Notes under the pieces: generated by a model
Told to the model about the DNA's origin: nothing
Databases searched by the model: none
The model's input: the letters and a program-made list of their open reading frames with translations, nothing else
Origin: Rhodanobacter sp. LX-99
GTDB lineage: Bacteria > Pseudomonadota > Gammaproteobacteria > Xanthomonadales > Rhodanobacteraceae
DNA length: 64,000 nucleotides
Reading direction: 5' to 3'
Assembly: GCF_018599185.1 (NCBI RefSeq)
Contig: NZ_JAHFVL010000001.1
Coordinates: 1,488,001-1,552,000 of the forward strand
Shown: piece by piece, positions 17,649-25,121 of the stretch
Numbering within the stretch: the stretch's first letter is position 1
Layout: the number at the start of each line of letters is the position of its first letter
Program-made: the position numbers and the translations under genes

Positions 17649-19631
17649 ATGCTCAATCCGCAACAACTGGCCGCCGTCGAACACTGCGACAACCCGCTGC
17701 TGGTGCTCGCCGGTGCCGGTTCCGGCAAGACCAGCGTGATCACCCAGAAGATCGCGTACCTGATCCAGCGCCGCAAGCTGGCGCCGTCGAAGATCGCCGC
17801 GATCACGTTCACCAACAAGGCCGCGCGCGAGATGCGCGAGCGCGTGGCGAAGCTGGTCAGCAGCGAGGACGCGGCCGCGCTCACGGTAAGCACGTTCCAC
17901 GCGCTGGGGCTGAAATTCCTGCAGATCGAACATGCCCGCGCCGGCCTGCGCCGCGGCTTCTCGGTGCTGGACGCGGACGACAGCGGCGGCATCGTCAAGG
18001 AGCTGGCGCCCAAGGGCGCGAAGAACGACGTGCTGTTCGGCATCCGCAACCTCCTGAGCCGCGCCAAGAACGGCGGGCTGTCGCCGCAGGAGGCGCTGGC
18101 CGCCGCGCGCAGCCCGCGCGAACTCGAAGCGGCGACCATCTACGACCTGTACCAGCAGCGTCTCGCCGCGTTCAACGCGGTGGATTTCGACGACCTGATC
18201 CGGCTGCCGCTGCGCATCCTGGAAAGCGACGCCGAATGCCGCGACGCCTGGCGCGAGCGCCTGCGCTACCTGTTGGTGGACGAGTACCAGGACACCAACG
18301 ACGCGCAGTACCGCCTGCTCAAGGTGCTGACCGGCGAACGCGGCGGGATCACTTGCGTGGGCGACGACGACCAGTCGATCTACGCCTGGCGCGGCGCCAA
18401 TCCGGAGAACATCGACCAGCTCGGCCGCGACTGGCCGAGCCTGCGCGTGATCAAGCTGGAGCAGAACTACCGTTGCGGCAAGCGCATCCTGCGCGCGGCG
18501 AATGCGCTGATCGCGCACAACCCGCACCTGCACGAAAAGAAGCTGTGGAGCGAGCACCCGGAAGGCGCGCCGATCCGCGTGCTCGAATGCAAGGAAGCCG
18601 AGCACGAGGCCGAGCGCATCGCCGCGATCGCCACCACGCTGGCCGAGAAGCACAAGGCGCGCTGGGACGACATGGCGATCCTGTACCGCGGCAATTTCCA
18701 GGCGCGGCCGCTGGAGAAGGCGCTGCGCCTGGCGCGCATTCCCTACCACCTCACCGGCGCCTTGAGCTTCCTCGACCGCGCCGAGGTGAAGGACGTGCTG
18801 TGCTATCTGCGCCTGCTGACCAACCCCAGCGACGACGCCGCGTTCCTGCGCGTGGTCAACGTGCCGAAGCGCGAGATCGGCGCGACCACGCTGGAGAAGC
18901 TGGGCCAGATCGCGCAGTCGCGCCACTCGTCCCTGCTCGACGCCACCCGCAGCGACGGCGTGCTGCGCCAGCTCACCCCGCGCCCGGCCGCTGCGCTGGC
19001 TTCGTTCGCGAACCTGCTGGACGAATTGCGCAGCGCCTCGCTGCATGAAAGCGCCGCCGACCTGGTCGAACTGATCCTGAAGCGCACCGGCTACGCCGCG
19101 CAGATCGCCGCCGGCACGCCCGACGCCAGTACGCGCGAGCGCAAGCTGGGCAACCTGAAGGAACTGGCCGACTGGTTCCGCGCGATGCAGAAGGGCGGCA
19201 ACACGGCCGGCGACCTCACCTCGCAGCTGGCCCTGCTCAGCCACGCCGACCGCGACGAGCCGGGGAATGCCGTGCGCATGATGACCCTGCACGCGGCCAA
19301 GGGCCTGGAGTTCCGCTTCGTCTTCATCGTCGGCTGCGAGGACGGCACGCTGCCGCACGAGGGCGCGCTTGACGAAGGCCGCGTCGACGAGGAACGCCGG
19401 CTGATGTACGTCGGCATCACCCGCGCCAAGGAACTGCTGACGCTGTCCTGGTCGGCGCAGACCAAGCGCTACGGCGACGTCCACCGCAACCAGCCCAGCC
19501 GCTTCCTGCACGAGCTGCCGCAGGCCGACCTGCACTGGCAGGGCAAGGACCCGGAAGCGGACAAGGAAGTGACCCGCGAAACCGCGGAGTCGCACATGGC
19601 GCGGATCAAGGCGATGCTGGCGGGCGGTTGA
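17649..19631 (+). CDS. rep: ATP-dependent DNA helicase Rep
   Basis: 660-residue UvrD/Rep-family (SF1A) 3'-5' helicase that helps replication forks past bound proteins. Visible motifs: GAGSGKT (Walker A, 22-28), 'ITFTNKAAREMRER' (Ia), 'LLVDEYQDTN' (II, near 212), 'VGDDDQSIYAWRGA' (III), 'LEQNYRC' (IV), 'MTLHAAKGLEF' (V) and 'EERRLMYVGITRAKELL' (VI). The length and the N-terminus MLNPQQLAAVEH match Rep rather than the longer UvrD. An in-frame ATG exists at 17601 but the family start is 17649. It is divergent from the halogenase-like gene and convergent with gltS. Confidence 0.95.
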   Translation: MLNPQQLAAVEHCDNPLLVLAGAGSGKTSVITQKIAYLIQRRKLAPSKIAAITFTNKAAREMRERVAKLVSSEDAAALTVSTFHALGLKFLQIEHARAGLRRGFSVLDADDSGGIVKELAPKGAKNDVLFGIRNLLSRAKNGGLSPQEALAAARSPRELEAATIYDLYQQRLAAFNAVDFDDLIRLPLRILESDAECRDAWRERLRYLLVDEYQDTNDAQYRLLKVLTGERGGITCVGDDDQSIYAWRGANPENIDQLGRDWPSLRVIKLEQNYRCGKRILRAANALIAHNPHLHEKKLWSEHPEGAPIRVLECKEAEHEAERIAAIATTLAEKHKARWDDMAILYRGNFQARPLEKALRLARIPYHLTGALSFLDRAEVKDVLCYLRLLTNPSDDAAFLRVVNVPKREIGATTLEKLGQIAQSRHSSLLDATRSDGVLRQLTPRPAAALASFANLLDELRSASLHESAADLVELILKRTGYAAQIAAGTPDASTRERKLGNLKELADWFRAMQKGGNTAGDLTSQLALLSHADRDEPGNAVRMMTLHAAKGLEFRFVFIVGCEDGTLPHEGALDEGRVDEERRLMYVGITRAKELLTLSWSAQTKRYGDVHRNQPSRFLHELPQADLHWQGKDPEADKEVTRETAESHMARIKAMLAGG

Positions 19632-19688
19632 GCTTTTCGCCCGCCGCCACCGCTTCCAGCGACACGCTCGCCCTTCGACGTCCCCGCG

Positions 19689-20909
19689 TCATTTCCAGCC
19701 GTTGATGAAGAACGTGATGACGATGGCGTTGGTGAAGTCGATCAGGAACGCGCCGACGATGGGCGCCACCAGGAAAGCGCGCGGCGCCGGGCCGAAGCGC
19801 TCGGTCAGCGAACTCATCACCGCCATCGCGTTGGCCGTCGTCCCCAGCATGAAGCCGACGAAGCCGCCGGCCATCACGGCGGCTTCGTAGTCGCGCCCCA
19901 TCAAGCGCAACAGCGGCCAGCAGCAGAAGGCCACCACCACGATCGACTGCACGCCCAGGTTGACCAGCAGGGGCATGGCCAGCCCGGCCAGGTCCCACAG
20001 GTGCAGGTTCATCAGCGCGACGACGAGAAACAGCGAGAGCGAGGCGTTGCCGATGATGTCGATGCTGCGCAGCGACAGGCCGAACCAGCCGAGGTGGTCG
20101 TCGAGGTTGCGGATCAGCGCGCCCACGAGCATGGCGCCGATGTAGCTGGGCAGGGTCAGGCCGAGCGCGCCTAGCCCGCCGCTGATCCAGGCGCCGATAC
20201 CCATGGCCAGCAGGATCAGCACGAAGCTCCTGAGCCCCGCATAGGTCTGCTCTTCGGCGCTGACGGCGTTTGCCGCGGCAGCGACGGGCGCCGGTGGCGG
20301 CATCGCCGGCGCGCTCTCGGCCACACCCGATGACTGTGGCGTGCGCAGCCTGAGGCGCTCGATCAGCATCGTCGCCAGCGGCGCGCCGATCACCGAGCCG
20401 CAAATGATGCCGGCCATCGCGTTGGCCAGCGCCACGCTCGGCGCGCCTTGCACGCCGGCCTGGGTGAACAGCGGCGCGAACGCCAGGCCGGTGGCGGGGC
20501 CGCCGGCGAGGGTGACCGATCCGGTGATCACGCCGAACAGCGGCGGCAACCCGAACGCCGCGGCCAGCCCGATGCCCACCAGGTTCTGCACCACGGCGAG
20601 TCCGCTGGCGAGGCCGAGGAACAGCACGATCTGGCGACCGCCGACCTTGAGCAGGGACGTGCTCGCGTTGAAGCCGATGGCGGTGAAGAACGCGATCATC
20701 AGCGGCTGTTGAAACGCCGTATCGAAATGCACCGGAGTGACGTTCCACTCGCGGCAGGCGAGCAGCGCCAGCGCCACCAGCAGGCCGCCGATCACCGGCG
20801 CCGGAATGCTGAAGCGCGACAGCAGCGGCACCCGCCCGCGGATCGCATACCCGGCGATCAGGAACAGGCCGCCACAGGCCACCGTCTGGACCGGGTCGAG
20901 GGTCAGCAT
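19689..20909 (-). CDS. gltS: Sodium/glutamate symporter GltS
   Basis: 406-residue inner-membrane permease of the ESS family that imports glutamate with Na+; characterised members take L- and D-glutamate. Two homologous halves are visible, each with hydrophobic helices and the re-entrant glycine-rich loop: 'GVITGSVTLAGGPATGLAFAPLF' in the first half and 'GGFVGFMLGTTANAMAVMSSL' in the second. The halves are joined by an Ala/Pro-rich cytoplasmic linker around residues 228-258. It is the last gene of the minus-strand cluster that includes the epimerase, DUF1611, gamma-glutamyltransferase and TonB receptor genes, 79 bp after the epimerase. This context points to uptake of periplasmic glutamate released by the transferase. 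Confidence 0.92.
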   Translation of the reverse strand: MLTLDPVQTVACGGLFLIAGYAIRGRVPLLSRFSIPAPVIGGLLVALALLACREWNVTPVHFDTAFQQPLMIAFFTAIGFNASTSLLKVGGRQIVLFLGLASGLAVVQNLVGIGLAAAFGLPPLFGVITGSVTLAGGPATGLAFAPLFTQAGVQGAPSVALANAMAGIICGSVIGAPLATMLIERLRLRTPQSSGVAESAPAMPPPAPVAAAANAVSAEEQTYAGLRSFVLILLAMGIGAWISGGLGALGLTLPSYIGAMLVGALIRNLDDHLGWFGLSLRSIDIIGNASLSLFLVVALMNLHLWDLAGLAMPLLVNLGVQSIVVVAFCCWPLLRLMGRDYEAAVMAGGFVGFMLGTTANAMAVMSSLTERFGPAPRAFLVAPIVGAFLIDFTNAIVITFFINGWK

Positions 20910-20988
20910 GCGGGCGCGCGCTCAGCCGCGGCGGTGCGCCGGTCCGCGCCAGCCCGCGGGACCGCACGTGCGCGAGCGGCAATCGCCT

Positions 20989-21975
20989 TCATCCGCCCCA
21001 GAAGGCCGGCATGGGCGGCAGCAGGAAGCCTCCCTGCAGACTCACGCCGTCGGGGTAGTCGTCCTGCAGCCAGAGCGGGCCGTCCAGGTCGATGAACTCC
21101 GCTTCGCGCGCGATCTCCAGCGCCGGCGTGATACCGAGCGAGGAACACACCATGCAACCGACCATGATCCTGAAACCATCGACGCGCGCGGCCCGCAGCA
21201 GGCGCCAAGCCTCGGTCAAGCCGCCGGTCTTGTCCAGCTTGATGTTGACCGCCTGGTAGCGGTCGCGCAGGCGCGGCAGGTCCGCCGTCACGTTGCAGGC
21301 CTCGTCGGCGCAGATCGGGATGCGGCTGGAGAAACCCAGCAAGGCGTCGTCCGCGTCCGCCGGCAGCGGCTGCTCCAGCAGGTCGACGCCCGCGCGCTCC
21401 AGCACCGGCTGCATGTCGCGCAGCAGCTCGATGTCCCAGCTTTCGTTGGGGTCCACGATGAGATGGGCGAAAGGCGCCGCCCGCCGCACGGCCTCGATCC
21501 GCGCCGCCGGGTCGTCGGCGTCGACCTTGATCTTGATCAGCCCGGCATTGGCGATGCGGGATGCCGCCTCCCCCATCCGCTGCGGCGTGTCGATGCCGAC
21601 GGTGATCGCGCTGACCAGCGTGGACCGTGGCGGGCGCGCCAGCTGCACCCACACGGGCACCGAGCTGAGTTGCGATTCGAGATCCCACATCGCCGCGTCC
21701 AGGGCATTGCGCGCGGCGCCCGGCGGCAGCCGCGCCTGCAGTTCGTCCCGCCCCATGCCGGCGACGAGTTCGGCGCGCAACGCCTCCATCGCGTCGACCA
21801 CCGACGCCACCGATTCGCCGTAGCGCGCGTAGGGAACGGATTCGCCACGCCCGATGCGGCCCGCCTGGCGCAACTCGACCGTCACCACGTCGGCGGCGAC
21901 CTTGACCCCGCGCGCGATGCGGAAAGGCGCCACCAGAGGGAAGCTGTGCTGCGTGATACTCAGTTCGCGAAGCAT
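20989..21975 (-). CDS. dgcA: Enolase-superfamily epimerase, DgcA-like (N-acetyl-D-glutamate racemase or L-Ala-D/L-Glu epimerase)
   Basis: 328-residue member of the muconate-lactonising/dipeptide-epimerase branch of the enolase superfamily. The acid/base lysines (K148-x-K150 in IKIKVD and K246 in NIKLDKTGG) and Mg ligands (D175, E201, D224) are all present, so it should be an active 1,1-proton-transfer enzyme. By sequence alone it would be called an L-Ala-D/L-Glu epimerase (YcjG type, murein peptide recycling). The overlapping upstream gene is a DUF1611 protein, and that pair corresponds to the described DgcN-DgcA route in which N-acetyl-D-glutamate is racemised to N-acetyl-L-glutamate; I favour this. 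The start at 21975 overlaps the upstream gene by 16 bp, showing translational coupling. Confidence 0.8.
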   Translation of the reverse strand: MLRELSITQHSFPLVAPFRIARGVKVAADVVTVELRQAGRIGRGESVPYARYGESVASVVDAMEALRAELVAGMGRDELQARLPPGAARNALDAAMWDLESQLSSVPVWVQLARPPRSTLVSAITVGIDTPQRMGEAASRIANAGLIKIKVDADDPAARIEAVRRAAPFAHLIVDPNESWDIELLRDMQPVLERAGVDLLEQPLPADADDALLGFSSRIPICADEACNVTADLPRLRDRYQAVNIKLDKTGGLTEAWRLLRAARVDGFRIMVGCMVCSSLGITPALEIAREAEFIDLDGPLWLQDDYPDGVSLQGGFLLPPMPAFWGG

Positions 21976-23003
21976 GCGAGCAGGTTGTCCACGATGGCTT
22001 CGACACCCATGCTCACCGGGTCCTGGCAGGGCAGCTGGAGCAGGTCACTGATCCGCCGGCAGGCCGCCAGCGCTTCCGGTGCCGGCATGCCGGAGGTGTT
22101 CAGCGCGACGCCGACCGCCTTGACGGCCGGGTTGGTCAGGCGCGCGGCGGCGAGGTTGGCTTCCAGACAGTGTTGCAGTTCGGGCAGCGGGTAACCGGGC
22201 AGGCCGCGCATGTGACGCCGGGTCGGCTCGTGGCACAACACCAGCGCGTCGGGCTGGGCGCCATGCAGCAGGCCGAGCGACACGCCGGCGTAGGAAGGAT
22301 GGAACAGCGAGCCCTGGCCCTCGATCAGGTCCCAGCCGTCGTCGCTGCGGGCCGGCGAAATCCATTCGACGGCGCCCGAGATGAAATCGGCGACCACCGC
22401 ATCGACCGGTACGCCCGCGCCGGCGACGAAGATGCCGGTCTGGCCGGTGGCGCGAAAATCCGCCGCGCAGCCGCGCTGGCGCATGGCGCGCTCCAGCGCG
22501 AGCGTGGTGTACATCTTGCCCACCGAACAGTCCGTGCCCACCGTCAGCAGCCGTCGACCGGCGCGCGGGCGACCGGTGCCGACCGGAATGCCCGGCGCGG
22601 GGTCGCGCGCGTCGAACAGCACGCGGCCGTTGCGCCGCGCGGCCGCCACGATGTCCGCGTTCGCGCGCAGCTTCTGGTGCAGGCCGGCGACCACGTTGAG
22701 GCCGGCGTCGAGCGCCGCGATGGCGTCGGCAACGATCTCCGGCCCCATCACGCCACCGGCGTTCGCGGTGCCGATCATCATGGTGTTCGCGCCGCTGGCC
22801 CGGGCTTCGGCCATGCCGATGTCGGGCAGACCCAGCGTCAGCTTGCAGTCGGGGTGACAGTACTGGCCCACGCACCATTCCGGGCGCCAGTAAGCCACGC
22901 CCCTGGCCGTCTTGATGGCCAGATCGTCGGCCGGGTTGCCCAGGTACAGCAGGTAAGGCGGACCCCAGCCGGCAGGCGGGGTCGCATCGCCATGGTTTGG
23001 CAT
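21960..23003 (-). CDS. dgcN: DUF1611 family protein, DgcN-like (D-glutamate N-acetyltransferase)
   Basis: 347 residues of the DUF1611 family: an N-terminal Rossmann-like domain ('YLLYLGNPADDLAIKTARG', 'GMAEARASGANTMMIGTANAGG') and a C-terminal P-loop-like domain with GTDCSVGKM (156-164), 'FRATGQTGIFVAG', 'DGWDLIEGQGSLFHPSYAGVSLGLLHG'. Family members next to an enolase-type racemase have been described as DgcN, which acetylates D-glutamate so that DgcA can racemise it. The GTP/ATP-like loop and its acyl donor role cannot be judged from sequence. The ATG at 23003 has GGAG about 11 bp upstream. It is 173 bp downstream of ggt and overlaps dgcA. Confidence 0.8.
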   Translation of the reverse strand: MPNHGDATPPAGWGPPYLLYLGNPADDLAIKTARGVAYWRPEWCVGQYCHPDCKLTLGLPDIGMAEARASGANTMMIGTANAGGVMGPEIVADAIAALDAGLNVVAGLHQKLRANADIVAAARRNGRVLFDARDPAPGIPVGTGRPRAGRRLLTVGTDCSVGKMYTTLALERAMRQRGCAADFRATGQTGIFVAGAGVPVDAVVADFISGAVEWISPARSDDGWDLIEGQGSLFHPSYAGVSLGLLHGAQPDALVLCHEPTRRHMRGLPGYPLPELQHCLEANLAAARLTNPAVKAVGVALNTSGMPAPEALAACRRISDLLQLPCQDPVSMGVEAIVDNLLACFAN

Positions 23004-23176
23004 GAAAAACTTGCTCCACGTGACGGCCGCGCCGTCGACCGGATGAGGACGTCCGCGCCGACCGTTCCCGCCGGTGGCGACAGGTTGCGCGGATGGGCAG
23101 GCGCGAGAGGCGGGCCGGCGATCCCTCGGTTCGCCCCGGCCACGCCGCTCTCATTCCCGGCAATGCCGGCGCAGGC

Positions 23177-24931
23177 TCAGTGGATGGTTTCGACCTTGCC
23201 CAGGCCATTGGGATTGCGCGGGTCGCTGGCTGCCGTCTTGGTGTTGGTCGTCTTGTCCCAGACCACGACGTTCATGTTGCCCCACGATTCGCTGTCGTTG
23301 ATTTCGTAGCCCATCGCCTTCAGTTTCGCCAGCACGTCCGGCGCGATGTCGCTGCCTTTTTCGATGTCGATGCGGTCGGGCAGGAACTGATGGTGGATGC
23401 GCTTTTGCGCGGTGATCTCGCCGGCGTTCCTGCCGTCGATGAAGGCGAGGATGCCTTCGAACACCTGCGTGATGATGGTCGAGCCGCCGGGCGAGCCGAT
23501 CACCGCCAGGCGATCCTTGCCGACCACGATGCTGGGCGTCATCGACGACAGCATCCGCTTGCCGCCCACCGGCGCGTTGGCCGAGCCGCCGATCAAGCCG
23601 AACGCGTTGGGCTGGCCGGAGACCAGGGCGAAGTCGTCCATCTCGTTGTTCAACAGCACGCCGGTCTTGCCGGCGACGAAGCTGGAGCCCAGGGTGGTGT
23701 TGACCGTGGCGGTCATCGAGACCATGTTGCCGTCCTTGTCGACGATCGAGTAATGCGTGGTATGCATGCCCGGATTCTTCGCATGCACCGACGGCAGCCA
23801 CGCCGACTTGGTCGCCCGGTCCGGCAGGATGCTCTGGCGCAGACCGTCGGCGTAGTAAGGCGAGAGCAGCATGTCCAGCGGCATCTTCACGAAGTCGGGG
23901 TCGCCCAGGTATTCGTTGTGGTCGCGGAAGGCGCGGCGCATCGCCTCGACGAGGTAATGGATGCGATGGGCCTCATCCATGCTCTTGAGATCGATCGGCG
24001 CAAGGATGTTCAACATTTCGGCGAGCGCCACGCCGCCGGAAGACGGCGGTGGCGCGGTGACGATCTTGTAGCCGCCGTAGGTCAGCTCGATCGGCTGGCG
24101 CTCTTTCGCCCGATAGCTGGCCAGGTCGGTCAGCGTCCAGGTACCGCCGGCGGCACGCACCGACTTCACCAGTTCCTTCGCCACCGCGCCCTTGTAGAAA
24201 CCGTCCGCGCCCTTTTCCGCCAGCGCCTTCAGCGTGCGCGCCTGGTTCGGATCGCGGAAGATGTCGCCTTCCACCGGCGCCTTGCCGCCCGGCATGAACT
24301 TGGCCGACGAGGCCGGGTAGCGGCGCAGCACGTCGGCCTTGTAGCCGATCGAGCGCACCAGCGCACCGCTGGGATGGAAGCCCTGCTCGGCCAGCCGGAT
24401 CGCCGGGCTCAGTGACTCGGCCAGCGGCAGCTTGCCGTACTTGCCCGCCATGTACGCCACGCCCGCGGGAAAGCCGGGGATGCCGGCGGCCAGCGGGCCA
24501 TTCAGCGAGGTGTCGCGGTTGGGCGTGCCGTCCGCTTTCAGATAATCCTTCCCGCTGACCGCCTGCGGCGCCATCTCGCGCGCGTCGATGAAGGTGTCCT
24601 TGCCGGTGGCCGCGTCGTGGATCACGGCGAGGAAGCCGCCGCCCATGCCCGAAGCCTCCGGTTGCACTACCGACAGCGACGTGCCCACCGCGATCGCCGC
24701 GTCCACTGCGTTGCCGCCGCGCGCAAGGACTTCGAAACCGGCTTCGGTAGCCAGCGCATTGGCGCTGGCGATCGCCGCGGTCTTCGTCGCCGCCGTGTCC
24801 TGCGCGTGGGCCAGCACGCCGAAGCTGCCGACCACCAGCGCCAGCAGCGCGCCATGCCAGCGCGGCCTGCCGTGCGCCGGCGGGCGGCAGGTGGTCACGG
24901 CATCGCCGTGCGGCGTGTTTCGTTCGGTCAT
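23177..24931 (-). CDS. ggt: Gamma-glutamyltransferase (glutathione hydrolase), periplasmic
   Basis: 584-residue Ntn-hydrolase precursor. A signal peptide with hydrophobic core ALLALVVGSFGVL ends at AHA-Q (about residue 44), so it acts in the periplasm. Autocleavage would occur before Thr391 in 'MHTTHYSIVD', giving large and small subunits; the gamma-glutamyl-binding 'MGGGF' and 'NNEMDDFAL' and the oxyanion 'MLSSMTPSIV' are intact. It removes gamma-linked glutamate from glutathione or other gamma-glutamyl compounds. The ATG at 24931 has a GGAGGG ribosome site 7 bp upstream; a further ATG at 24946 overlaps that site and is unlikely. Its promoter region is a near-copy of the one at 27.9 kb. Downstream dgcN-dgcA-gltS would process and import the released glutamate. 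Confidence 0.95.
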   Translation of the reverse strand: MTERNTPHGDAVTTCRPPAHGRPRWHGALLALVVGSFGVLAHAQDTAATKTAAIASANALATEAGFEVLARGGNAVDAAIAVGTSLSVVQPEASGMGGGFLAVIHDAATGKDTFIDAREMAPQAVSGKDYLKADGTPNRDTSLNGPLAAGIPGFPAGVAYMAGKYGKLPLAESLSPAIRLAEQGFHPSGALVRSIGYKADVLRRYPASSAKFMPGGKAPVEGDIFRDPNQARTLKALAEKGADGFYKGAVAKELVKSVRAAGGTWTLTDLASYRAKERQPIELTYGGYKIVTAPPPSSGGVALAEMLNILAPIDLKSMDEAHRIHYLVEAMRRAFRDHNEYLGDPDFVKMPLDMLLSPYYADGLRQSILPDRATKSAWLPSVHAKNPGMHTTHYSIVDKDGNMVSMTATVNTTLGSSFVAGKTGVLLNNEMDDFALVSGQPNAFGLIGGSANAPVGGKRMLSSMTPSIVVGKDRLAVIGSPGGSTIITQVFEGILAFIDGRNAGEITAQKRIHHQFLPDRIDIEKGSDIAPDVLAKLKAMGYEINDSESWGNMNVVVWDKTTNTKTAASDPRNPNGLGKVETIH

Positions 24932-24957
24932 TGGATCACCCTCCACGATGGGGTTCG

Positions 24958-25025
24958 AGCATAGTTACAGGCAGCCGCGCGCCACCAATGAAAAGACGAT
25001 GGCATGGCATAGCTGGCGGTTGTGG
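24958..25025 (-). promoter_or_regulatory. ggt promoter with duplicated operator block (copy A)
   Basis: On the minus strand, TTGGTG (24988-24983) and TATGCT (24963-24958) are separated by 19 bp, placing transcription about 20 nt before the ggt ATG. The block up to 25025 (including GCCACCAATGAAAAGACG on the plus strand and GGTTGTGG at 25018-25025) matches 27911-27975 at about three quarters of positions with no gaps. The conserved part upstream of the -35 is a likely LysR-type activator site; the long spacer suggests an activator is needed. Confidence 0.6.
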
Positions 25026-25121
25026 CACGCGGCTTCCTGCGGCGCACGCGGGACTGGTGCAGGCCACGGCCGACGAAAGCCCCGCTACGGAACGGGACTT
25101 TCGTCGTGTCGGTACCCGTGC

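Noticed and set aside
20989-21975. Annotation as muconate cycloisomerase
   Set aside because: The active-site residues and neighbours (DUF1611, ggt, gltS) fit the dipeptide-epimerase/DgcA branch better, and no aromatic degradation genes are nearby.
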